This document shows, one piece after another, positions 43,701 through 50,947 of a stretch of DNA of 64,000 nt. The translations under genes and the position numbers were made by a program. The notes under the pieces are model-generated. The model ran no database searches, was not told where the DNA came from, and saw only the letters and a program-made list of their open reading frames with translations. Each line of letters begins with the position of its first letter. The first letter of the stretch is position 1. The DNA is from Gammaproteobacteria bacterium (GTDB lineage: Bacteria > Pseudomonadota > Gammaproteobacteria > Steroidobacterales > GCA-2729495): positions 1-64,000 of the forward strand of contig JABDLC010000117.1 in the NCBI GenBank assembly GCA_013001905.1, read 5' to 3'.

Positions 43701-46692
43701 GCGCTTCATCGAAGTCAGGGTCGCCCCTAAGATCGGTGCGGAATACCAGTGTGTTGACGAAACTGCCGATAAGATCTTCGCTGCTCAGCTGATGCCGGTT
43801 AGCGACAGGCACCCCAATCGCAATATCGGTATTCCCAGTGTGGCGTAAGAGCAGCACCTTCAGCGCGGCAATCAACACCATGCTCAGGCTGGCGCCGTGC
43901 CGCGCCGCAAACGATTGCAGACCGACGAGACGCTCGCTGCTCAGCTCCCGCCGCACCGACGCGCCGGCAAAGTCCTGCTGCATGCCGCGCGGATAATCCT
44001 CATTAAGCTGCAGTGGCTCGATGCCGTCGAGTTGACGGCGCCAGTAAGACAGCTGCTGTTCAAAGCGCTTGCCGCTAAACCATTGACGCTGCCACGCTGC
44101 GTAGTCGGCATATTGAAGCGCGAGCTCCGGTAACCCCGGTGCGCCGGGCTCAACTTCCTGCCGATACGCTGCTGCCAGTTCACGCCCCAGCACCGCACAT
44201 GACCACTGATCAGCAATAATGTGGTGCATAACCCACAACAACACTGCTTCGTCGTCGGCGACACGAACCAGTGTCATGCGTAACAGAGGGCCTTGCGACA
44301 ACCGGAATGCTTCGCTTGAAAGCCGGGTTAGCGTATCTGACAGCAGATCATCTCGCGGACCCTCGACAGCGCGCAAATCGACTTCGGCAATTCCGACAGG
44401 CTGCGCAGGAACAAGTTCTGCATACGGCCCTTCGGCCGTGGCCGCGAATACAGTTTGCAAAACCTGGTGGCGGTTGATGATGGTGTTGACAGCATTTTGC
44501 AGTGCGCTGAAATGCAGTTTGCCGCGCATTCGCAGAGCCAGCGGTACGTTGTACGCAGGGCTCTCGGGCGCCAGTTGGTGCATGAACCACATGCGCTCCT
44601 GCGTAAACGACAACTGCTGCTTATCACCGGGCACCGCCGGCGTTGCAGTTGCTGCCGCTGCAAATTCACCGGTCACAGGATCTGCGGCTATAACCCGACG
44701 CGCAAGCGCCGCCGGCCCGGGCGCTTCAAAAACCGCACGCACCGGCATTTCGATTCCGAATTGTGCGTTCAGGCGCGAAACAATTTGCGTGGCCAGCAAA
44801 GAGTCACCGCCCTGCGCAAAGAAGTCTGCGTCGGCCGACGGATTCTCAACGTCGAGTACATGAGCCCAAACCGATAACACACGCTGCAGTACCTCGTTGG
44901 GCACCTCCGGCTCGTCAGCTGCGCCCGCTGCAGCTTCCAGGCGTCGTTCTTCCAGCTCGCCGTTGCGATACTTCTGCAATGCTGCAGAACGTTGCGGTTT
45001 GCCGCTGGACGTACGCGGAAGACTGGCAGAACGCAGCGGCACCACTTCGTGCACGTCAAGTTCGAATTCCGCTGCGACGCGCTGTCGAACGGCCGCAATA
45101 ATCTCTGCGGCTTTGTCGGGGGACGGCCGGCCGCGACACTCCACCAGCAGAACGACAGATTCCTGCCCGTTGTCACGGACGATACCGACAGCGATCACGC
45201 CTGCGGGGCGCACGGTATCGTGGGCTTGCTCCGCGCACAGCTCCAGATCCTGGGGATAGATGTTGCGGCCGTGCACAACCAGCATATCTTTGCGACGGCC
45301 TGTTACAAACAGCTCGCCGCTATGCAGAAAGCCGAGATCCCCTGTGCGCAGGTACGCGGATTCAGGTTCGTCAATAAGCCGCGCATCAAATGTGTCTTGT
45401 GTTGCCGTGGGATTATCGAGATAGCCACGACCGATGCTCGACCCGCGAACCCAGATCTCACCGACCTGATTTTCCCCGAGCAAACGACAGTCTTCGGGTT
45501 CCACGATGCGCACCGTGAAACCCGGCAGCGGCGTGCCGCAACTCACCAGTTCGGTTGCGCCCGCATCAGCAGGCTCAACGGTGACGACCTTGTTCTGCTC
45601 CAGTGCCCCTGCATCGACATGCAAACTTTGCAAGCCGTCACGCGACAAACTGACAACCAGCACTGCCTCGGCCAGTCCGTACGAGGGCGCGATCGACTGC
45701 GCGGCCAGTCCGTGCGGCGCGAACGCCGCTGTAAACTCGTCCAGCGTGTCACGACGCACCGGTTCCGCGCCGCAACTGACAACGCGCAACGAGCCGAGTG
45801 ATGCAGTCCAGTCGCGCTTGCGCTCCAGTGCCTGCACACAGGCAGCGAACGCGAAGTTCGGCGCGCCCGTGTGGGTCACTCCGAACTTCGCGACCGCTTC
45901 CAGCCAGCGCAGCGGCTGACGCATGAAGCTTAGTGTCGGCATGATGTACGAGGTGACGCCTTTGCGCACCGGAAGAATCACTGCATGCACAAGTCCGTAG
46001 TCGTGAAACCAGGGCAGCCAGATAAGGCTGCGGTCACTCTCGACATCGACTTCGCCGATGCTGTCGAGCGCCTCTGCCTGCGCAATCAGCGCAGCATGGG
46101 TGATCTCGACGCCACGCGGGGCTGACGTGGAACCGGAGGTGTATTGCAGATAAACGAGTGAATCCGGATCCTGCGAAGGCGATAGTCGGTCAGATGCGTC
46201 GCCCGGGGCCGCCTCCTCCAGCAAGGCGGGCACGGTAGTCCATTCCACCGGAAGTGCAGGCTCGGCGGCAGTATCGATATGATCAGCAGTTGTCAGGGCC
46301 AGTTTGATGCCGGCATCGGCGACGATGCCTGCGAGGCGCGAGCGGGCGGCCTGCGACTGGGAACTGTCCGGTGCAGGGGCAGGAACAGGGATAAGCCCGG
46401 CCATGATGCACCCCCAGAATGCCTGAATCGCGTCTGCGCTGTTGTTGAACGCCAGCAGTACAGGCTCGCCGGGGCTCGCATGTTGCAGCAGCGCCTGTCC
46501 GACCAGATCGGCCGTTTCTGCTAACGCGGCGAAGGACAGCGAGTGTTCAATGTCGAGTTTGTTATCCAGCAACACAAATGCTGCCCGATCCGGGCACGCG
46601 CGCGATTGCTTCTGCAGCAAAGCTGCCAGCGTTTCACAGGTTGCGGTCGCGTCTGCGTGGGACAATGCAGTTGACGTGTTCGACTGCTCCAC
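40702..46692 (-). CDS. FAAL-containing NRPS: FAAL-PCP-C-A-PCP-TE
   Basis: A 1996-aa synthetase predicted to activate a fatty acid, condense it with one amino acid and release it. Residues 1-600 form a fatty acyl-AMP ligase (YLQYTSGSTSAPRGV, VTGRRKDMLVVHGRNIYPQDLE). The first carrier has GGDSLL (Ser631). The condensation domain has HHIIADQ at about 822, with Gln where Gly is usual. The adenylation domain has YTSGSTGIPKG and YRTGDRVRW; reading the specificity positions by eye gives D-I-L-Q-L-G-M-V-W-K, close to codes reported for glycine. The second carrier is GGHSVL (about 1691) and the TE has GFSIGG (about 1819). GTG start has GGAG 7 nt upstream. It leads the operon that continues with Wza, Wzz, kinase and EpsL homologues. 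Confidence 0.93.
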   Translation of the reverse strand: MEQSNTSTALSHADATATCETLAALLQKQSRACPDRAAFVLLDNKLDIEHSLSFAALAETADLVGQALLQHASPGEPVLLAFNNSADAIQAFWGCIMAGLIPVPAPAPDSSQSQAARSRLAGIVADAGIKLALTTADHIDTAAEPALPVEWTTVPALLEEAAPGDASDRLSPSQDPDSLVYLQYTSGSTSAPRGVEITHAALIAQAEALDSIGEVDVESDRSLIWLPWFHDYGLVHAVILPVRKGVTSYIMPTLSFMRQPLRWLEAVAKFGVTHTGAPNFAFAACVQALERKRDWTASLGSLRVVSCGAEPVRRDTLDEFTAAFAPHGLAAQSIAPSYGLAEAVLVVSLSRDGLQSLHVDAGALEQNKVVTVEPADAGATELVSCGTPLPGFTVRIVEPEDCRLLGENQVGEIWVRGSSIGRGYLDNPTATQDTFDARLIDEPESAYLRTGDLGFLHSGELFVTGRRKDMLVVHGRNIYPQDLELCAEQAHDTVRPAGVIAVGIVRDNGQESVVLLVECRGRPSPDKAAEIIAAVRQRVAAEFELDVHEVVPLRSASLPRTSSGKPQRSAALQKYRNGELEERRLEAAAGAADEPEVPNEVLQRVLSVWAHVLDVENPSADADFFAQGGDSLLATQIVSRLNAQFGIEMPVRAVFEAPGPAALARRVIAADPVTGEFAAAATATPAVPGDKQQLSFTQERMWFMHQLAPESPAYNVPLALRMRGKLHFSALQNAVNTIINRHQVLQTVFAATAEGPYAELVPAQPVGIAEVDLRAVEGPRDDLLSDTLTRLSSEAFRLSQGPLLRMTLVRVADDEAVLLWVMHHIIADQWSCAVLGRELAAAYRQEVEPGAPGLPELALQYADYAAWQRQWFSGKRFEQQLSYWRRQLDGIEPLQLNEDYPRGMQQDFAGASVRRELSSERLVGLQSFAARHGASLSMVLIAALKVLLLRHTGNTDIAIGVPVANRHQLSSEDLIGSFVNTLVFRTDLRGDPDFDEALRRVKEVSLQAYSHQDLPFELLVRELDLPHDISRSPLFDVMFNMINTPAQDIEFPELEWSRLEFDRGAAQFDLTVSVDALYDPTIIFEYATGLYATETMERLADHYLRILDAVVADSSALISDIRLLSDEDIARMRQWGEGLSIDGLRQRSVSELIALQAEQRPAATAVICGDEQRTYAELDANATRMAHGIRRRGVGVNGTVGLCLPRSAKLPEVLLGTMRSGAAYVPLDPAYPRERLLYQAQDANIDLLIADEQTARYLGWPAERTMLVNSPDEYTDGAAASDPTSGLTHEPVREDPAYLIYTSGSTGIPKGVVVPHRALENFVDTMRREPGIDDADRVLAVTTLGFDISILEMLVPLTAGACTVIANETQASDGAALATLLDEHDITLMQATPSRWQMLIAAGWQGKADLRALVGGEPLPADLAGQLLERCRELWNMYGPTETTVWSSCWRVPRTVIEPISLGNPVAATTLQVLDDKGQLCPVGVPGELCVGGRGLTLGYNNLTGLTAQQFVTAGEQTAFPGTAIYRTGDRVRWRRDGRLEHLGRFDDQFKLRGYRIEPGEIETHLLRHDMVDRALVRIHRDPYHGPQLVAYVVSSKAKAQADDWRAHLRQWLPEYMVPPHFIVLDQIPVLPNGKVDRRALPVPVLTDPRQSGADRAESAPEHALLQIWRAVLQREDVGVHDNFFDLGGHSVLAVNLVQAVTQDLAIDCTLPMLFQNPTVASLAAALQESNIELQGGAAAYLLKAGTGRPLFCLSGMDMYQQLAECFPADTRVYGLLSVEELELFKSGRPLPPLREMAKAYLKVIRRLQPQGPYRLTGFSIGGVIAYEVACRLREAGEQVECLALLDSAVPGVGVRHVTRWVRKRLMQLRRDALGSLRRAAAELADKAPTGGKERAPAVYPEFLRVIRAYDPEPWEGPLLFCQAERNPITEPGYGWQAHAPELNVVRIRGEHMDMLSGASAQQVADNLQRLFDNVSAGSPAGTELRYSSSDESPSG

Positions 46693-47027
46693 GCCATTAC
46701 TCCGATCTGAGCACGGTTAGAGGGTTCCTAAAGATTTTCAGTTCGACCAGAGCATGCGCGCCGAAGTTCTGCGATTACTTCTTGCTGTTGGACAGAAGGG
46801 GCACGTTGACTCCTAAATATATACAAGTATCGGATGCCATACGGGAATTCGCCACAATGCCAATTGCGGAATGTGGCCTAATACCAGCGTTAAGTTTAAT
46901 CCCTTCGCGGGCGCGGCACAGCCCGGAAGCGCATACGGGGCGGGCAAATGCACGAAAGCCGAGAGAAAAGACCGCCACAGCAGGCCTTTCGTCAGAAACC
47001 GGGCCAACAGCGGTATATTCCGGGCCT
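46693..47027. promoter_or_regulatory. Divergent region between the NRPS-EPS operon and modABC
   Basis: There are 335 bp between divergent genes; the ORF track's upstream extension of modA is not credible as coding. An AT-rich tract (TAAATATATACAAGTA, about 46814-46829) is the likeliest -10 zone for one or both directions, and a TTGACT lies just before it. No ModE-type palindrome was identified with confidence. Confidence 0.4.
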
Positions 47028-47774
47028 ATGACTTCCCTGAGACACGTGCGCTTTTTTTTGACGCTCTGCCTGTCACTGGCAATCCCGTCCGTGTCGGCAA
47101 CCGAACTGCGAGTGGCCGTTGCCAGTAATTTCGCACGCACCGCCCAGCAGCTCAGCGCGATGTTCACGGAAGCAAGCGGTTACCGGGTCAGCCTGTCAGC
47201 AGGGTCCACCGGCAAGTTATACGCACAGATTATTAACGGGGCGCCCTTCGACGTGCTGCTCGCTGCTGACACGTTGCGCCCCGAAAAACTTGAAGCATCC
47301 GGCGCTGCGCTGGCCGGCAGTCGCTTCACGTATGCACGTGGTGTGCTGGTGGCCTGGAGCAGCGATGCAGACCTGATTGACAGTAATGCGGGGCTGCCCG
47401 AGATCGGCTTCCTGCGCCGCATCGCGATTGCCAATCCGCAACTCGCGCCTTACGGCCAGGCAGCAGAGCAAACACTGCGTGCGCTCAGTTTATGGGCGGA
47501 AGCAGAACCGAAACTTGTCCGTGGCGAAAGTATCGGTCAGACCTATCAGTTCGTAGCGACGGGCAATGCAGAACTTGGATTTATTGCACGCTCGCAATTA
47601 TCAAGCGATACCGGCAGTTACTGGGTAGTGCCCGGATCACTTTATCAGCCGGTGGATCAGCAACTGGTCGTACTTAACGGTGCGGATGCCGCGCTGGCTT
47701 TCGCCAACTTCTTACGCAGCGCCGCCGCGCAGGACGTTATCCTGGCGTCCGGCTATCTGCTTCCAGAGGACTGA
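47028..47774 (+). CDS. modA: Molybdate ABC transporter substrate-binding protein
   Basis: A 248-aa periplasmic binding protein. A signal peptide (FFLTLCLSLAIPSVSA) is followed by TELRVAVASNFARTAQQL and GSTGKLYAQIINGAPFDVLLAAD, the ModA anion-binding blocks, and later YGQAAEQTL and NAELGFIARSQL. It delivers molybdate (or tungstate) to ModB. I start at ATG 47028, where the signal begins; the track's start 450 nt upstream is a read-through into the promoter region. It is first in modABC. Confidence 0.95.
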   Translation: MTSLRHVRFFLTLCLSLAIPSVSATELRVAVASNFARTAQQLSAMFTEASGYRVSLSAGSTGKLYAQIINGAPFDVLLAADTLRPEKLEASGAALAGSRFTYARGVLVAWSSDADLIDSNAGLPEIGFLRRIAIANPQLAPYGQAAEQTLRALSLWAEAEPKLVRGESIGQTYQFVATGNAELGFIARSQLSSDTGSYWVVPGSLYQPVDQQLVVLNGADAALAFANFLRSAAAQDVILASGYLLPED

Positions 47775-47776
47775 GT

Positions 47777-48463
47777 TTGCCCGATACCCATGATATCGGT
47801 GCGCTGATCACCACGCTGCAACTGGCGGGCCTGAGCACCGCGCTGCTGCTGCTGCTCGGCACTCCGCTGGCATGGTGGCTTGCGCACACCCGCTCAGCTT
47901 TCAAACCGGTCGTTGACGCGTGCGTCGCGCTGCCGCTGGTGCTGCCCCCGACTGTGCTCGGCTTCTATCTGCTGTTGCTGCTCGGTGCCGAAGGCCCGCT
48001 GGGAGGCCTGATGGTTAAGCTGGGTGGTCAGCCTCTGGCATTTACCTTCGCCGGACTGGTCATCGGCTCAGTCATATATTCACTGCCGTTCGTGGTGCAG
48101 CCGCTGCAGGACGCGTTTCGCCGCATCGGCGAACGGCCTATCGAGGTCGCGGCGACGCTCGGCGCCGGACGCACCGACCGCTGGCTCAGCGTCATTTTGC
48201 CGCTGGCCCGACCCGGCTACATCACAGCCGCCGTGCTGGGCTTCGCTCACACACTCGGCGAGTTCGGGGTGGTCTTAATGATCGGCGGCAACATACCCGG
48301 CTCAACACGGGTTCTTTCAATCGCGATCTATGACCATGTCGAAACGCTCGAGTACGGCAAAGCACATGTACTCGCGGGACTGTTACTCGTGCTTTCGTTC
48401 ACCCTGTTGTTCGGCGTGTACGCGATCAATCGCCGCTTTGTCATCGGCCGGGTTGCGTCATGA
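47777..48463 (+). CDS. modB: Molybdate ABC transporter permease
   Basis: A 228-aa inner-membrane permease with five or six helices and the EAA-type cytoplasmic loop EVAATLGAGRTDRWLSVILPLARPGYITA that docks on ModC. LPLVLPPTVLGFYLLLLLG is the ModB signature. It uses a TTG start, 2 nt after modA, with GAGGA 6 nt upstream. Confidence 0.95.
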   Translation: MPDTHDIGALITTLQLAGLSTALLLLLGTPLAWWLAHTRSAFKPVVDACVALPLVLPPTVLGFYLLLLLGAEGPLGGLMVKLGGQPLAFTFAGLVIGSVIYSLPFVVQPLQDAFRRIGERPIEVAATLGAGRTDRWLSVILPLARPGYITAAVLGFAHTLGEFGVVLMIGGNIPGSTRVLSIAIYDHVETLEYGKAHVLAGLLLVLSFTLLFGVYAINRRFVIGRVAS

Positions 48464-48473
48464 GAGTCGCGTC

Positions 48474-49538
48474 ATGACCGTCGCCGTTGATCTGCAGCTG
48501 CGGCGCGGCCTGTTCAGGTTGCGCGCCCGTTTCGAAGTGCCTGCTTCGGGCGTGACGGCAATCAGCGGGCCCTCGGGCGCGGGCAAGACCAGCTTGCTGC
48601 GCGCAATCGCCGGGCTGGAACGCGGGCGCGGGCTGGTCAAGGTTGGCGAGCAGGTCTGGCAGGATGCGCAGCAGTTTATACCTGTGCATCAGCGCGGCCT
48701 CGGCTACGTGTTTCAGGAGGCCAGCCTGTTCGCACATCTGGATGTGCGCGGCAATCTTGAATACGGCCTGCAGCGACGCGCTGCTCAACCAAAGCCTGAG
48801 GAGTTCGCAACCACGGTTGAGCTGCTCGGTTTGAGCGATTTACTGACCCGCAGCACGGCAAATCTTTCCGGCGGCGAACGGCAGCGCGTCGCGATCGGCC
48901 GGGCCCTGCTGGCGGGTCCGCGCATTCTGCTTATGGATGAACCGCTGGCGGCGCTGGACCGGCGCCACAAACAGGAATTACTGCCGTACCTGGAAACACT
49001 GCATGATGAGTTACAGATTCCCGTGCTTTACGTTAGTCATTCGCCCGACGAGGTTGCCCGGCTCGCCGACCATCTGTTGCTGATCGACCATGGCAACGTA
49101 GTTGCATCCGGGCCCACGGCAGAAGTGCTGACGCGTCTTGATCTGCCGGCCGCCCATGAAGAGGATGCGGCCGCGGTTATCACCGGCACCATCACTCGCT
49201 ACGACGACGATTATTCACTGTGCGAAGTTACGTTCGGTGAGCACACACTTTTCGTCCCGTCTCCGCCGCGCGCGACAGGCACGACACTGCGGCTGCGCAT
49301 TCTGCCGCGTGATGTCAGCCTGACGCTGCACCCCCAGCAGGACACCAGTATCCTCAACATACTGCCGGTCAACGTCACCGCTGTGGCCGCGAAACCGGAC
49401 TCGCGCTGCCTCATTGGCCTTGAAGTCGGCGGCCAGCAACTGCTGGCGCAGATCACCCGCAAATCGGCGGACGCGCTGCAACTTGCGCCGGGAAAACGCG
49501 TGTACGCACAAATTAAAACCGTGGCGCTGCTGAGTTAG
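48474..49538 (+). CDS. modC: Molybdate ABC transporter ATPase with TOBE domain
   Basis: A 354-aa ATPase. Walker A is GPSGAGKTS, the signature LSGGERQRVAIGRAL, and Walker B ILLMDEPLAALD. A C-terminal molybdate-binding TOBE/Mop domain (NILPVNVTAVAAKP ... GKRVYAQIK) follows. The start at ATG 48474 gives the normal ModC N-terminus; the track's version begins 48 codons upstream inside modB. The modB stop and this start lie in two copies of GCGTCATGA 14 bp apart. Confidence 0.95.
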   Translation: MTVAVDLQLRRGLFRLRARFEVPASGVTAISGPSGAGKTSLLRAIAGLERGRGLVKVGEQVWQDAQQFIPVHQRGLGYVFQEASLFAHLDVRGNLEYGLQRRAAQPKPEEFATTVELLGLSDLLTRSTANLSGGERQRVAIGRALLAGPRILLMDEPLAALDRRHKQELLPYLETLHDELQIPVLYVSHSPDEVARLADHLLLIDHGNVVASGPTAEVLTRLDLPAAHEEDAAAVITGTITRYDDDYSLCEVTFGEHTLFVPSPPRATGTTLRLRILPRDVSLTLHPQQDTSILNILPVNVTAVAAKPDSRCLIGLEVGGQQLLAQITRKSADALQLAPGKRVYAQIKTVALLS

Positions 49539-49549
49539 CGGGCTCAACC

Positions 49550-50269
49550 ATGCAGGCCGATGTCGTACAGATCCCCCTCAGCCAGCTGGCGCTGGCCTTT
49601 ATTCCGGTCGTCATGCTGCTGTACATCATGTATCGCTGGTCGGCGTCTCCTGCCCAGGGCCTGTACGCCATTGCCCGTATGCTGCTGCAGTTGATACTGA
49701 TCGGCTACGTGCTGACTTTTTTGTTTGCTACCGATACGCCGGTGCTGGTCATTGCGATGCTCTGCGTCATGCTCGCGGCCGCCAGCTGGATCGCGATACG
49801 ACCTCTGCGCGATATCGGCAGTACGGGGCGTCACCTGACTTACGTACTGGTCGCGATCGGCAGTGCGGGCGGATTAACACTCGCACTCATCACACTACTG
49901 GTGCTGAATCCGGACCCCTGGTTTGAGCCGCGCATTGTTGTCACGCTGGGCGGTATGATTTTTGCCAGCGCAATGAACGCCGTCAGCCTGGCAGCGGAAC
50001 GGTTTGCCGCAGAGCTCAGCGGCGGCGCGGTATCCGATACTGCGCGACGGAATGCGTTTCAGGCTGCCCTGATCCCGTTACTTAACTCACTGTTCGCGGT
50101 CGGCCTCGTATCGCTTCCCGGGATGATGACCGGGCAGGTCCTGTCCGGCATCGACCCGCTTGTCGCGGTGCGCTATCAGATTATGGTGATGTGCATGCTC
50201 ACAGGCGCCTCCGGCATTGCTGCCGCGATCTATCTGACGCTCGCTGCACGCAAACGTGAACCGGAGTAG
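49550..50269 (+). CDS. FetB-family (UPF0014) ABC permease
   Basis: A 239-aa membrane protein with about seven helices. LYAIARMLLQLILIGYVLTFLF, PLVAVRYQIMVMCM and GMMTGQVLSGIDPL are hallmarks of the FetB/YbbM family, whose E. coli member works with the ATPase FetA in iron homeostasis. No FetA-like ATPase gene is adjacent; the only ATPase nearby is ModC, 11 nt upstream. It may pair with an ATPase elsewhere. Substrate is unproven here. Confidence 0.85.
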   Translation: MQADVVQIPLSQLALAFIPVVMLLYIMYRWSASPAQGLYAIARMLLQLILIGYVLTFLFATDTPVLVIAMLCVMLAAASWIAIRPLRDIGSTGRHLTYVLVAIGSAGGLTLALITLLVLNPDPWFEPRIVVTLGGMIFASAMNAVSLAAERFAAELSGGAVSDTARRNAFQAALIPLLNSLFAVGLVSLPGMMTGQVLSGIDPLVAVRYQIMVMCMLTGASGIAAAIYLTLAARKREPE

Positions 50270-50347
50270 TCTGCTTCCGGGCCTCCTGCTGGTATGCTGT
50301 GCGCATACACGGATGTAGATCAGAGACGCATACAGGCAAGCTAAGAC

Positions 50348-50575
50348 ATGAGCCGGGATTCTCTGCGGGATGAAGTTGAAAAAAGACTGCCCAACTGGCG
50401 CAGTTGGTACCCGAGTGTGTTTCATGCTGCTGAAGACCTCGGCATCATCCGCGCGCAGGTCTGCGACCCCAACAGCCTGAATTTGTCGAACCGTCACTCA
50501 GGAATTCAGAACCAGGCTCGCGAAGCACATCGCGAACAATGGGGCGGTCACGAAAATCTGAACCGCGACAAGTAA
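50348..50575 (+). CDS. Small hypothetical protein
   Basis: A 75-aa ORF, hydrophilic, with no signal, no helix of membrane length and no domain I recognise (RLPNWRSWYPSVFHAAEDLGIIRAQ). Codon use resembles that of neighbouring genes and it fits between fetB and the GIY-YIG gene (7-nt gap), which supports it being real. No good Shine-Dalgarno precedes the ATG, which argues against it. Confidence 0.45.
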   Translation: MSRDSLRDEVEKRLPNWRSWYPSVFHAAEDLGIIRAQVCDPNSLNLSNRHSGIQNQAREAHREQWGGHENLNRDK

Positions 50576-50582
50576 CGTACCG

Positions 50583-50819
50583 GTGACGTGGCACGTTTAC
50601 ATTGTCGAGTGCGCCGACGGAACTCTGTATACCGGCATCACGACTGACATTGATGCGCGTCTTGCAACCCACAATGCTGGCAAGGGCGCACGCTACACCC
50701 GCAGCAGACGTCCGGTACAGATGGTTTACAGCGAAGCGGCAGCAGACCGGAGCGCTGCATCCCGACGCGAAGCGCAATTAAAAACCCTGAGCCGCAGCGA
50801 AAAACTCGCGTTGATCTAG
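50583..50819 (+). CDS. GIY-YIG domain protein (UPF0213/YhbQ-like)
   Basis: A 78-aa single-domain protein. VYIVECADGTLYTGITTDIDARLATHNAGKGARYTRSRRPVQMVYSE contains the GIY-YIG nuclease core (here VYI...YTG, with the Arg of the motif), ending with the typical REAQLKTLSRSEKLALI tail. Small stand-alone members of this family are thought to act on DNA, but their role is not settled. GTG start. Confidence 0.9.
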   Translation: MTWHVYIVECADGTLYTGITTDIDARLATHNAGKGARYTRSRRPVQMVYSEAAADRSAASRREAQLKTLSRSEKLALI

Positions 50820-50947
50820 ATCACAGTCACTGCCAGTCACTGCACTTCTGCAGCCAAACCGCAGAACAGTCATCTGCCGGTTCGATAGAGTGCCGCCTGC
50901 ATAATTTTGGGTTAGGGTACCCACACTGCTAAGTGAGGAGCGCCATC

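Noticed and set aside
46814-46829. AT-rich tract as a ModE operator upstream of modA
   Set aside because: It lacks the extended palindrome expected of ModE sites; it is better explained as promoter sequence.
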